This document shows, in pieces, positions 18,086-25,450 of a DNA stretch of 64,000 nt. Below the pieces are notes generated by a model. The model did not search any database. It saw only the letters and a program-made list of their open reading frames with translations, and was not told the origin of the DNA. Origin of the DNA: Bdellovibrio reynosensis (GTDB taxonomy: Bacteria; Bdellovibrionota; Bdellovibrionia; Bdellovibrionales; Bdellovibrionaceae); the NCBI RefSeq assembly GCF_022814725.1, contig NZ_CP093442.1, forward strand, positions 2,728,001 through 2,792,000. Direction: 5' to 3'. The position numbers were made by a program, and so were the translations under genes. Each line of letters opens with the position of its first letter. Within the stretch, counting starts at the first letter, position 1.

Positions 18086-18478
18086 TTAATCCAATTCGCC
18101 TGGATTCGGCAATAAATCCATCAGACATTCACGCCAGTACTCTGGCGCCTCATCACTGTAATCAACAGCCACATAGAAACCTTTTTTACCTAAAAGCTGC
18201 GTTCGTGTGATGATACCTGAAACTTCCAGATTCATTTCTTCAAGATGCATGAATACACGATCACCGATCAAAGCATCTAAAGTCAGATTTTTGCGTAAAG
18301 CTTGCGGGATTAAATCTTCTCTTTTTATCAAAAGCAAAAGTCCCGTTGATGAAGCTTCTACGATCTCACTATTCTTTGCGATTTTTGCAAAGTCATCCAG
18401 CGACGTGAGATATGAAATATGAATGGGAGAGACTTCTTTCCTTGGAGCCACTCTGCGATTTGTTTTTGTGCTTCCCAT
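18086..18478 (-). CDS. PilZ-domain protein (candidate c-di-GMP receptor)
   Basis: A 130-residue single-domain protein. The RxxxR motif is present in the N-terminal arm (RRVAPRK, R9 and R13). The second motif, usually D/NxSxxG, reads EASSTG here, so the first acidic/amide residue is Glu. The remaining strands (GVRVFMHLEEMNLEVSGIITR-like) fit the PilZ barrel. C-di-GMP binding is likely but the variant residue leaves doubt. No partner is adjacent; the PPTase gene upstream is on the same strand about 65 bp away. Confidence 0.8.
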   Translation of the reverse strand: MGSTKTNRRVAPRKEVSPIHISYLTSLDDFAKIAKNSEIVEASSTGLLLLIKREDLIPQALRKNLTLDALIGDRVFMHLEEMNLEVSGIITRTQLLGKKGFYVAVDYSDEAPEYWRECLMDLLPNPGELD

Positions 18479-18542
18479 TTTTACCTACCTTAAAGAGTTC
18501 AATATCCTTCTTACTAAACTCTTCGGCAGTCCTGGACCAAAG

Positions 18543-19073
18543 TTAAGAGTGAAATATAAAAAAGCTGTAAGAGTGAGTGTCGGTGTGAATGCATACGCCT
18601 CTATTTTCAGAGGGAGAATTGAAGTTTGCGGCGTTCAGTAATTTGAATGTCTCAAGATGAGAATCAATTTTTTGCCAGTCCCCTACAGTAATTGCAGAGA
18701 CTACCGAGGGCTGTTCGAAGGTTTTTAGAGCCTTGAAAGCGGCTTCCTTCGCGCACCACAAAGCGGAAAAGGATGGAGCAGCGTGAAGTTCACCCTCTGA
18801 TGAAATGCGCGCTATCACGGCTTCAGACACTCTGGTTTTTAATTCCACATCAACACCAATTGGGAAAGTGCAGCTAGCTAAGACTCCCACATCCGCACAA
18901 TGGGAAATGGATGAAAAGATTTTTTCGGTAAGACCCAAGGAACTGCGGAAGCTGTGAATAAGCTCACGATGCCCAGGGTTTTTTGATCCCCAGCATTCGT
19001 CTGTATAAATATTTAAATCAGAATTTTGCAGATATTTTTGCAGGGACTCGATAACGCTTTTTGAAAGAGTCAT
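18543..19073 (-). CDS. 4'-phosphopantetheinyl transferase superfamily protein
   Basis: This enzyme type moves phosphopantetheine from CoA to a Ser of carrier proteins. The 176-residue protein has the two metal and CoA-binding motifs: GVDVEL (about 94-99) and WCAKEAAFKA (about 146-155). The length is nearer the small single-unit or Sfp-like half than a full Sfp. No carrier-protein or PKS/NRPS gene is present in the window, so it may activate the fatty-acid ACP or a distant pathway. It lies 19 bp after nadA on the same strand. Confidence 0.88.
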   Translation of the reverse strand: MTLSKSVIESLQKYLQNSDLNIYTDECWGSKNPGHRELIHSFRSSLGLTEKIFSSISHCADVGVLASCTFPIGVDVELKTRVSEAVIARISSEGELHAAPSFSALWCAKEAAFKALKTFEQPSVVSAITVGDWQKIDSHLETFKLLNAANFNSPSENRGVCIHTDTHSYSFFIFHS

Positions 19074-19092
19074 AACAAGTCCCCGTATAAGA

Positions 19093-20058
19093 CTAAACTG
19101 TGAATGCCTCAGGCCAAGAGACTTGTTTGCCGCTAGTGATATCCATCATGCGGTCTAAGGAAACTTTGGCTTTCAGGCGTAAAGCTTCATCAAGTTTTAC
19201 TTCTGGCTTGTAAGTTTCTAAAGCCCATTTGATTTTTTCCATGTTGTTCATCTTCATGTAAGGGCAGTTATTGCATGAACAGCCAGAATCAAGAACCGGA
19301 GCTTGAATCAGTTCAACATCGGGACGTTTTTTTTGCATCTGATGGAAGATTCCTGTTTCAGTTGCCACGATGAATTTCTTTGCTGGATTTTTTTCTACTT
19401 CTTCCAGCAGGCGAGAGGTAGAGCCAATCACGCTTGCGTACTGAAGAACGGAATCATCACACTCTGGATGCGCGATGACGACGGCATCTGGGTGTTGAGC
19501 GATCAATTCAACCAGGCGTTTTGCATTAAATAGAACGTGCACTTCACAAGCGCCATTCCAGTATTCAAAGTCACGACCTAGTTTTTTAGATAACCAACGA
19601 CCCAAGTGTTGATCTGGGCCAAATAGGATTTTGCGATCTTTAGGAATTGATTCAACGATTTGCTGAGCGTTGGAAGAAGTGATGATCACATCAGAGATGG
19701 ATTTAACTTCGGCGCTAGAGTTGATGTAGGTCACAGCAACCGCATCTGGATATTGTTGGCGCCAAGCTAGGTACTTGTCATAGGGCGCACCCTTAACAAG
19801 GGAACAGCTCGCTTCCATATCAGGAACTAAAACAGTCTTAGTAGGATTTAAGATCTTCACACTTTCAGCCATGAACACAACACCAGCTAACAAGATTGTA
19901 TCCTGCTGAACTTGTTGCCCCATCTTAGCTAAATAAAAACTGTCGCCCACATAGTCGGCCACATCTTGGATGTCTCCGTCTTCATAGTAGTGAGCAAGAA
20001 TGACTGCGTTTTTTTCTTTTTTAAGTCGCTGAATATCAGCCACAATATCGTAAGCCAT
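19093..20058 (-). CDS. nadA: Quinolinate synthase A
   Basis: NadA condenses iminoaspartate with dihydroxyacetone phosphate to quinolinate in NAD synthesis, using a 4Fe-4S cluster. The 321-residue protein is full length for the family. Cluster ligands are probably C85 (EASCSLVKG), C171 (NGACEVH) and a Cys of SGCSCNNCPYM (about 258-265). Substrate residues HYYEDGDIQ and HPECDD are in place. nadB and nadC are not nearby. The 316-bp upstream region contains a large inverted-repeat element, so the nadA promoter must lie within or after it. Confidence 0.97.
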   Translation of the reverse strand: MAYDIVADIQRLKKEKNAVILAHYYEDGDIQDVADYVGDSFYLAKMGQQVQQDTILLAGVVFMAESVKILNPTKTVLVPDMEASCSLVKGAPYDKYLAWRQQYPDAVAVTYINSSAEVKSISDVIITSSNAQQIVESIPKDRKILFGPDQHLGRWLSKKLGRDFEYWNGACEVHVLFNAKRLVELIAQHPDAVVIAHPECDDSVLQYASVIGSTSRLLEEVEKNPAKKFIVATETGIFHQMQKKRPDVELIQAPVLDSGCSCNNCPYMKMNNMEKIKWALETYKPEVKLDEALRLKAKVSLDRMMDITSGKQVSWPEAFTV

Positions 20059-20239
20059 AACCCAATCCCTTTAAGGTTTCATTCTATCAAAAACAAACCT
20101 TGAGAGGGCTCATATACTCCCGAAATAGCCCCTTTGACTAGCCCAAAAGCCATACCCAACAAGACTTCTCTGTTGAAGAAGCTAAAACTGCCAACTTCTC
20201 GAATTTCTTCTTAATGCTAAAAACGATTTAAAGCACAGA

Positions 20240-20365
20240 GCTTGAGATTGGGAGGGAAATCTTTGATCAAGTTCCGCAGACGAGGGCAAAAGCCGAGTAA
20301 AAAACGAGAAAAATCACGAGCGAGGACTGTCCGAAGAGCAAAGAGCTCCCTCCCAATCTCAAGCG
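20240..20365. repeat. 126-nt element with 18-bp perfect terminal inverted repeats
   Basis: GCTTGAGATTGGGAGGGA (20240-20257) is exactly complementary to 20348-20365. The 90-nt interior is A-rich on the plus strand and carries repeated ACGAG/CCGAG words plus small stems (GGC-AAAA-GCC; GGAC-T-GTCC). It starts 9 bp after the mglA stop and lies upstream of nadA. It could be the 3' end structure of the dnaX operon, an sRNA, or a MITE; no target-site duplication is visible at its edges. The other bases between 20059 and 20239 show nothing else. Confidence 0.8.
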
Positions 20366-20374
20366 TTCGTGTTT

Positions 20375-20968
20375 CTAAAGCGTAGTTCCGCCTTTAAGGA
20401 CGTTAATAATAGATTTAGAAGCAGTTTTAAGCGATTCAAATACACCTTTTCCCTCAGATGCGCAGCCTTCGATTTCAGGGGCATTGTAAGGATTTAGGGC
20501 GCTTCTCATTTCAGCTAAAGAAGCTACATTTGGAAGATCCCGCTTATTGTATTGCATGATCAAAGGGATTTCGCGGATGTCATAGCCTTGTTGTTCAAGG
20601 TTGCGCTCTAGATTTCTTAGAGACTCTAAGTTTTCATCCATACGCTCAATTTGCGAGTCAGCGACGAAGATGACTCCATCAAGACCTTTTAGGATCAGCT
20701 TTCTTGATGCATCGTAAACAACCTGACCTGGAACAGTATATAAGTGAAAGCGCGTCTTAAAGCCTCGGATTTCACCGACGTTCAAAGGTAGGAAGTCAAA
20801 GAACAGTGTACGCTCAATGTCGGTATTCAATGCCACCAGCTTGGATTTTTGATCCTCAGCCGTTTTTTGGTAAACCCACTGAATGTTCGTTGTTTTACCG
20901 CCCAATGAAGGACCGTAATAGACAACTTTGCAGTGAATTTCTTTAGCATTGTAGTTAATAAAGGACAT
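20375..20968 (-). CDS. mglA: MglA-type small GTPase
   Basis: MglA is the Ras-like switch that sets cell polarity and gliding in Myxococcus and acts at the invasive pole or in motility in bdellovibrios. The 197-residue protein shows the P-loop GPSLGGKTTN (about 19-28), switch motif TVPGQ (about 78-82), and base-recognition NKRD (about 131-134). The initiating ATG overlaps the recR stop (TAATG), so translation is coupled to a DNA-repair gene. The MglB GAP that often sits next to mglA is absent. The inverted-repeat element follows directly. Confidence 0.95.
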   Translation of the reverse strand: MSFINYNAKEIHCKVVYYGPSLGGKTTNIQWVYQKTAEDQKSKLVALNTDIERTLFFDFLPLNVGEIRGFKTRFHLYTVPGQVVYDASRKLILKGLDGVIFVADSQIERMDENLESLRNLERNLEQQGYDIREIPLIMQYNKRDLPNVASLAEMRSALNPYNAPEIEGCASEGKGVFESLKTASKSIINVLKGGTTL

Positions 20969-21582
20969 TACAGCTCCACTCTGTTTTGCAGGGCGCGACC
21001 CATAGTTCTATCATCTATGAAATCGATGTCGCTGCCAATAGGAACTCCATGGGCAATGCGAGAAAGTTTCAAACCTTTCCCTTGAAGTTGCTTTGCTAAG
21101 TACAAAATGGTCGTATCGCCTTCAAGATCGGCATCCAACGCTAGGATAACCTCTTTAATCACCGGGCCGTTGCCCTTGATTCCTTCGTCGATACGCTCAA
21201 TTAGTTCTTTAATTTTCAATTCTTGGGGACCAATGCCTTCTAGCGGAGAAATAGCTCCGTGAAGAACATGGTAACGACCGCGGAAAGCGCCCGAAGATTC
21301 AATTCTCATGATATCAGCAGGTTCTTCGACCACACAGATTGAGTCGTCAGCGCGGTGAGCGTCTTCACAATAACGGCAAAGATCTGAATCCGTGTAGTTA
21401 AAACAACGTGGGCATTCGTGGATCTCTGCCTTTACGCGAAGAAGGGCTTCGCTTAAATGCTCAGGGTAGTCGTTATTGGTCTTTAGAATAAAATAAGCCA
21501 AGCGCTGAGCAGTCTTTGGCCCGATACCGGGAAGACGGCTCAACTCATGGACTAATTTTTCTAAAGCGCCAATGTGTAACAA
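20968..21582 (-). CDS. recR: Recombination protein RecR
   Basis: RecR is the ring-forming clamp that works with RecO (and RecF) in gap repair. The 204-residue protein is full length: N-terminal helix-hairpin-helix (LSRLPGIGPKTAQRLA), a four-Cys zinc finger (CPRCFNYTDSDLCRYC), and the Toprim domain with the acidic residues in CVVEEP and LALDADLEGD. The start is TTG directly after the ybaB TAG; the site GGGA lies 8 nt upstream within ybaB. It is the fourth element of the SRP RNA-dnaX-ybaB-recR-mglA block. Confidence 0.97.
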   Translation of the reverse strand: MLHIGALEKLVHELSRLPGIGPKTAQRLAYFILKTNNDYPEHLSEALLRVKAEIHECPRCFNYTDSDLCRYCEDAHRADDSICVVEEPADIMRIESSGAFRGRYHVLHGAISPLEGIGPQELKIKELIERIDEGIKGNGPVIKEVILALDADLEGDTTILYLAKQLQGKGLKLSRIAHGVPIGSDIDFIDDRTMGRALQNRVEL

Positions 21583-21906
21583 CTAGAACATCCCTGGAAT
21601 ATTCATGCCGCCAGTGATTTTTTCCATCTCTTTTGAAGATGTATCTTTGGCAGTTTTGATTGCTTCGTTCGTGCAAGACAAAATCATGTCTTGAAGCATT
21701 TCTACGTCGCCAGCTTTCAACACTTCTGCATCGATAGTCAAAGAAGTAAGAAGATGATCGCCGTTTACTTTAACTTTTACAGCCCCACCACCAGAAGAAG
21801 CTTCATATTCTTTCTTAGAAAGCTCTTCTTGAGCCTTTTTCATTTTCATTTGCATTTGATTGGCTTGCTTCATCAGCTGAGCCATTCCACCAGGCATGCC
21901 TTTCAT
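21583..21906 (-). CDS. ybaB: YbaB/EbfC nucleoid-associated protein
   Basis: A 107-residue DNA-binding protein that coats the nucleoid as a dimer. Family features are clear: the Met/Gln-rich N-terminal helix (GGMAQLMKQANQMQMKMKKA), the central strand region (GGGAVKVKVNG), and a C-terminal helix (AIKTAKDTSSKEMEKITGGM). The position between dnaX and recR is conserved in many bacteria. GGGAGA before the ATG is part of the last dnaX codons; one base separates the dnaX stop from this start. Confidence 0.95.
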   Translation of the reverse strand: MKGMPGGMAQLMKQANQMQMKMKKAQEELSKKEYEASSGGGAVKVKVNGDHLLTSLTIDAEVLKAGDVEMLQDMILSCTNEAIKTAKDTSSKEMEKITGGMNIPGMF

Positions 21907-21907
21907 A

Positions 21908-23683
21908 TTATCTCCCTGCGCCGTCGCGCTTAGTGTCCACTATGGATTTGATTTGCCCTTTGAAAACATCTTGGGCGGCTTTCACCATAGGGTTTTCAGC
22001 GATCTTATTGCGAAGATCTTCTTCAGCCATTTGCACCTTTTTTTGCTGCAAAGCCTGAGCAGATTCTCCGACTTGATCGCGTGTCATTAATACCTCAAAA
22101 GAATACCCACCACCCCAGTACGAATCAATAAATCCTTGAAGTTTTTTGCGCACTTGCGGGTCAGCCATTTGCTCTTTTAAAAACGCTAATTTTGCAGGAA
22201 CGCCAAGGCTGATCAGCTTTCCTTCTTCTTTCGCAAAAAGTAAATTTTCAACCTTCGCAGCAAACAGAGCATCATCTTGGCGAATCAGTTCAACAAAGTT
22301 CACCCATTTTTCAGCAGGAGTGCTTCCTGTTGCCACTTTAGGTGATGCTTCTGCACTCGCAGGGGCTTCAGCTTTTGTTGGTTGTGGAGTTGTTTTAGGA
22401 GCCGCAGCTTTTTTATCCAGAGCTGCTTTCATCGCCTCTAATCCTGCAGGGGCATCACTGACTTTTTGCGATTCATTCAGTCTGCGATGTCCTTTAACGG
22501 CAGGAGCTACCGGCGGAGTGTAGGGCCTGGCCCCACCTGCGCTGTGAGAAGATGGAAGACCGCCCTGTAACAAAGTTTTCAAATCAACAAGCTTAGGGGC
22601 AGAAGCCATTCTCAAAAGCGTCACTTCTAAAACGATTCTTGGATCTTGGGCACGGGGAATATCGTTACCGCCCTTTAAAGCCATGTCGAAGAGCATGTGA
22701 ATGTCTTCTTCAGAAAGTCTCTGCGACATTTCAGTTAAAGTTTGTAATTCAGAATCAGGCATTTCTAAAATTTGACCCGCTTGGCTTTCAGAAACCTTCA
22801 CCAACAACAGATTGCGGATCATTTCTAAAAGATCTTGAGAGAATAAATGCGGTTCAAAACCAGCAGCGGCGATTTTTTCGATCACTTTTAAAACTGCTTG
22901 GGAGTCGCGATCGATCAGGGCGTTTACTGTTTCAAATAAAAGCGCGCGATCAGTAAGACCAAGAATTTCGACAACGTTCGCGCGAGTAAGAGCACCATTT
23001 GCAAACGTGATCACTTGGTCTAATAAACTTTGCGAATCACGCATGGAACCGTCACCTTGGCGGGCGATCACCCACAAAGCTTCATCTTCAGCTGAAACGC
23101 CTTCTTGATCACAGATCAGTTTTAATCTTTCCGTGATTTGGCGAGTGGAAATTCTTCTAAAATCAAAACGCTGACAGCGCGACAAAATCGTTTGCGGGAT
23201 TTTGTGCACTTCAGTTGTCGCCATAATGAAAACCACATGGCTTGGTGGCTCTTCTAAAGTTTTTAAAAGAGCATTGAAGGCACTTGTCGACAACATGTGA
23301 ACTTCGTCGATGATGTAGATTTTGTAGCTGCCACTTGAAGGCATGAATGCCACGGTTTCGCGAAGTTCACGAATGGCATCAACACCGTTGTTGGAAGCTC
23401 CATCGATTTCGATCACGTCAACGCTAGAACCCGACGCAATTTCTTTACAAGAGTAACACTCGTTACATGGCACAAAACCTTGAGCATTCGGGCAACGAAG
23501 GGCCTTAGCTAAGATTCGCGCAGAGGAAGTTTTACCAGTACCACGAGGACCTGTGAAAAGAAGTGCGTGAGGAAGGCGGCCATTTTTCAGAGCATTGGTC
23601 AGAGTTTGGGTAATATGATTTTGCCCGACGACGTCAGTGAAAGATTGTGGACGCCATTTGCGTGCAATCACCTGATAAGACAA
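21908..23683 (-). CDS. dnaX: DNA polymerase III subunit tau/gamma
   Basis: DnaX is the ATPase of the clamp loader. The 591-residue protein has Walker A GPRGTGKTS (about 45-53), a four-Cys zinc module (CPNAQGFVPCNECYSC), Walker B IIDEVHML, the SRC arginine-finger region (LSRCQRFDF), and an Ala/Pro-rich linker before the C-terminal tau domain. The start codon is TTG with AGGGG upstream. An A6 run in the linker (complement of 22409-22414) opens a -1 frame that stops five codons later, so a shorter gamma form is possible but unproven. SRP RNA lies just upstream. Confidence 0.96.
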   Translation of the reverse strand: MSYQVIARKWRPQSFTDVVGQNHITQTLTNALKNGRLPHALLFTGPRGTGKTSSARILAKALRCPNAQGFVPCNECYSCKEIASGSSVDVIEIDGASNNGVDAIRELRETVAFMPSSGSYKIYIIDEVHMLSTSAFNALLKTLEEPPSHVVFIMATTEVHKIPQTILSRCQRFDFRRISTRQITERLKLICDQEGVSAEDEALWVIARQGDGSMRDSQSLLDQVITFANGALTRANVVEILGLTDRALLFETVNALIDRDSQAVLKVIEKIAAAGFEPHLFSQDLLEMIRNLLLVKVSESQAGQILEMPDSELQTLTEMSQRLSEEDIHMLFDMALKGGNDIPRAQDPRIVLEVTLLRMASAPKLVDLKTLLQGGLPSSHSAGGARPYTPPVAPAVKGHRRLNESQKVSDAPAGLEAMKAALDKKAAAPKTTPQPTKAEAPASAEASPKVATGSTPAEKWVNFVELIRQDDALFAAKVENLLFAKEEGKLISLGVPAKLAFLKEQMADPQVRKKLQGFIDSYWGGGYSFEVLMTRDQVGESAQALQQKKVQMAEEDLRNKIAENPMVKAAQDVFKGQIKSIVDTKRDGAGR

Positions 23684-23725
23684 AATTACCCCTACGTAGC
23701 AGACTTGATTCTGACTTAGTCAGAA

Positions 23726-23857
23726 CAAAAAAGTGGCCGAGCACCCCATATCACATAGTCCCTCGAGTGCCGTTGCTTCCTTCCGGACCTAGCGGATTCG
23801 TCAAGGGCGCTATTGTATGGGACCCGGCCATGGGCAGGTTTACCTGACTCGGGGGCT
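23726..23857 (-). ncRNA. ffs: Signal recognition particle RNA (4.5S/scRNA)
   Basis: The minus strand carries the near-invariant Ffh-binding segment AGGTCCGGAAGGAAGCA, flanked by pairing arms: CCG/CGG and CCCTTGA/TCGAGGG next to it, then ATAG/CTAT, CCCATA/TATGGG and CCGAG/CTCGG further out. A small TCAGG-TAAA-CCTG stem lies near the 5' end. A T run (complement of 23726-23732) ends the transcript. The RNA is about 120 nt; the 5' end is approximate. SRP RNA next to dnaX-ybaB-recR is the arrangement known in Bacillus (scr), which supports the call. Confidence 0.93.
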
Positions 23858-23881
23858 TGTTTCATTCGATAACTCTCTGTG

Positions 23882-24021
23882 CCATCGAGGGAATCTTTGG
23901 AGGTAAATTCCTGCTGATCGGCACGGCCTTCCAGGCCTCGTCGCTTCCCCTTCGGGGAGGGCCATCCAGGCCCCGCGAAGGCCGACCAACAGGAATTTAC
24001 CTCCAAAGATTCCCTCGATGG
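23882..24021. repeat. ~140-nt near-perfect palindrome upstream of the SRP RNA gene
   Basis: The 32-bp outer arms are perfect: 23882-23913 (starting CCATCGAGGGAATC) matches the complement of 23990-24021. The inner part also folds: TCGGC...CCTTC with GAAGGCCGA, and a tip TCCCC-TTC-GGGGA. Almost the whole 140 nt can form one rod. It ends about 25 bp upstream of the SRP RNA 5' end. No target-site duplication or coding frame of its own is evident; because of symmetry, both strands read IEGIFGGKFLL. It may be a mobile MITE-like element or an RNA. Confidence 0.85.
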
Positions 24022-24078
24022 AACCGAGGTCCTCGTAGGAAAGTTCCGTCAGATAGAACTGCTTCCATCTGAGCAGGG

Positions 24079-24175
24079 TTTCTGGCTGGTGCGCTTGGCG
24101 CACTTCGCGGTTTGCTCGTGCGCTATGCGCCCTCGAGGGTAGGCTGGTGCCTTTGGCACTTCGCAGTACCGGAAG
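24079..24175. repeat. Pair of related short-loop hairpins (GGCTGGTGC type)
   Basis: Two copies of GGCTG-GTGC..GCAC-TTCGC occur about 65 bp apart: GTGCGC-TTG-GCGCAC (from about 24085) and GTGCC-TTT-GGCAC (from about 24149). Flanks match while arm lengths differ and stay complementary. GCGC-TAT-GCGC and the palindrome CCCTCGAGGG lie between them. The class resembles the hairpins at 7111-7247. Nothing else is seen between 24022 and 24262. Confidence 0.65.
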
Positions 24176-24262
24176 GTGCCTGCTTCTTTTTTGGGTCTAC
24201 AGCGCGTTACTGATGGGAGTGCTTTATTTTGCGATGATAGGATTTTTTCTAAAGGAGATCTT

Positions 24263-24634
24263 ATGAAAAACCTTATTTGCGCTTTGATCATTCTTCCGTT
24301 TCTTGCTTCTGCTCAAACTATTGGGGTTAAAGACATTCCTGCTGATGGTGAATCTTCTACTACCATTGAAGTTAAAAAAGGTCGCAACACCGATCGTGAA
24401 TTTGAAATCGTCACTAACGAAGATGAACTTGAAGGGGAGGCGGCTCCGCTTTTGAAAGAGGCTCGTGCTAATTGGAAAAAGGCTTGTGCTGATTGGAAAG
24501 CTGAAACGAAAGATCTTAACAAAGAAAACCAAGTTCTTTCTTTAAGCTGCGGGAAGATGACTTGTACTACTGTGGCTATGGAGTCTACTTGTTCTTCGAC
24601 TTCGAAGTACAAAGTTAAGGTTCGAGTAAAATAG
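24263..24634 (+). CDS. Small secreted protein
   Basis: A 123-residue exported protein. AAAGGAGAT precedes ATG 24263; the frame is open much further upstream but that part crosses the hairpin repeats and is not coding. The signal peptide MKNLICALIILPFLASA is followed by an acidic, Lys/Glu-rich mature chain with three Cys (KACADW, LSCGKMTCT, ESTCSS, so up to four). The family is not recognised. A terminator with G-U pairs follows. Confidence 0.75.
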   Translation: MKNLICALIILPFLASAQTIGVKDIPADGESSTTIEVKKGRNTDREFEIVTNEDELEGEAAPLLKEARANWKKACADWKAETKDLNKENQVLSLSCGKMTCTTVAMESTCSSTSKYKVKVRVK

Positions 24635-24658
24635 TTTTCTACATTTGAAAATCTATGG

Positions 24659-24688
24659 AGCTCAGTCGTTTTCCGGCTGGGCTTTTTT
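24659..24688 (+). terminator. Terminator after the small secreted protein gene
   Basis: AGCTCAGTCG pairs with CGGCTGGGCT (two G-U pairs) around a TTTTC loop and is followed by TTTTTAT. Confidence 0.85.
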
Positions 24689-25256
24689 ATTTTCCTATGT
24701 CACACAATTTTCTTTTTTCTGTCAGGCCGCCCTCTTGTGGGGTCGTAAAAAAGTCGCAGGTGTCGTAGTCCCGATCTTCTAGGAATCTGGTTAAGTCAGC
24801 GAGTGTGTCGTCGGGAATCCCAGGGGTTCTTGAAAGGATCCATCCGTATTTTCTTGTAGGGTGCCCTACTACGGCGATTTGGTAATCGTCGTCTAATTTA
24901 ATGATCCAATAATTTCCTGCTAGCAGATAAATGTATTTGTCCTTGAAGTTGGCGAAGGTGACTTTTAGTTTCGCGTTGGTTTTTGGTTCAACTACTTTTC
25001 CTCGGCCTTCAGCAACTATGCGTTCGTCTTTTTCAGTTGTGCAGGAATTTAAAACTCTAATTTCTTCTCTTGATAGCACAGTGTATTCAGCGGTTGTGTC
25101 TTTAACGCATTTTCTTTGGAAGAATTGAGGGATGGAGGCGATTTCGTGCCAGGTGCCTTGGTATCTTGCTAGATCCACGTACATCACGGTTTCTAAGGGT
25201 TTTGCTTCTAAAGAAAACGCAGCAAGGAATAGGAATAAAACTATTAAGAGTTTCAT
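24687..25256 (-). CDS. blc: Lipocalin family protein (Blc/apolipoprotein D-like)
   Basis: Bacterial lipocalins bind lipids or other hydrophobic ligands in the envelope. The 189-residue protein has a signal peptide (MKLLIVLFLFLAAFSLEA) and the lipocalin N-terminal motif YQGTWHEIASIPQFFQRKC (about 34-52). Further conserved strands are YTVL, NAKLKVTF and DDYQIAVVGHP, then WILSRTPGIPDD. E. coli Blc is a lipoprotein, but no lipobox Cys is present here, so this form is probably soluble in the periplasm. It stands alone, divergent from the region before icd. Confidence 0.9.
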   Translation of the reverse strand: MKLLIVLFLFLAAFSLEAKPLETVMYVDLARYQGTWHEIASIPQFFQRKCVKDTTAEYTVLSREEIRVLNSCTTEKDERIVAEGRGKVVEPKTNAKLKVTFANFKDKYIYLLAGNYWIIKLDDDYQIAVVGHPTRKYGWILSRTPGIPDDTLADLTRFLEDRDYDTCDFFTTPQEGGLTEKRKLCDIGK

Positions 25257-25392
25257 TAGCCACCTCTTTTGTTTTCTTAATTATATGTTGTCCTTAGCAG
25301 CTTCTAAACGGGAGTGGTGAAATACAGCTGTCTTAAGTCAGGCGATTATCGAGTTTTTAATGAATAGGTATTTCGTCGCACAGGCCAAGGTC

Positions 25393-25426
25393 AAAAAAAA
25401 GCCCCTGGTTTTATCCAAGGGCTTTT
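25393..25426 (-). terminator. Terminator of icd
   Basis: On the minus strand, AAAAAGCCCTTGG, an AT-rich loop and CCAGGGGC are followed by eight T. It lies 25 bp after the icd stop. Confidence 0.9.
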
Positions 25427-25450
25427 TGGGAATCAGATTTAAAAATCTAA

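Noticed and set aside
20240-20365. 6S RNA identity for the 18-bp-armed element
   Set aside because: The length and long arms fit loosely, but the central bubble and conserved bases of 6S RNA are not recognisable.
23684-24262. Several open frames across the SRP RNA and palindrome region
   Set aside because: They exist only because the inverted repeat and SRP RNA have no stops; both strands even read the same peptide. The ncRNA and repeat explain them.
24022-24262. tRNA or other classical RNA between the palindrome and the following gene
   Set aside because: No cloverleaf fits; only short hairpins were seen.
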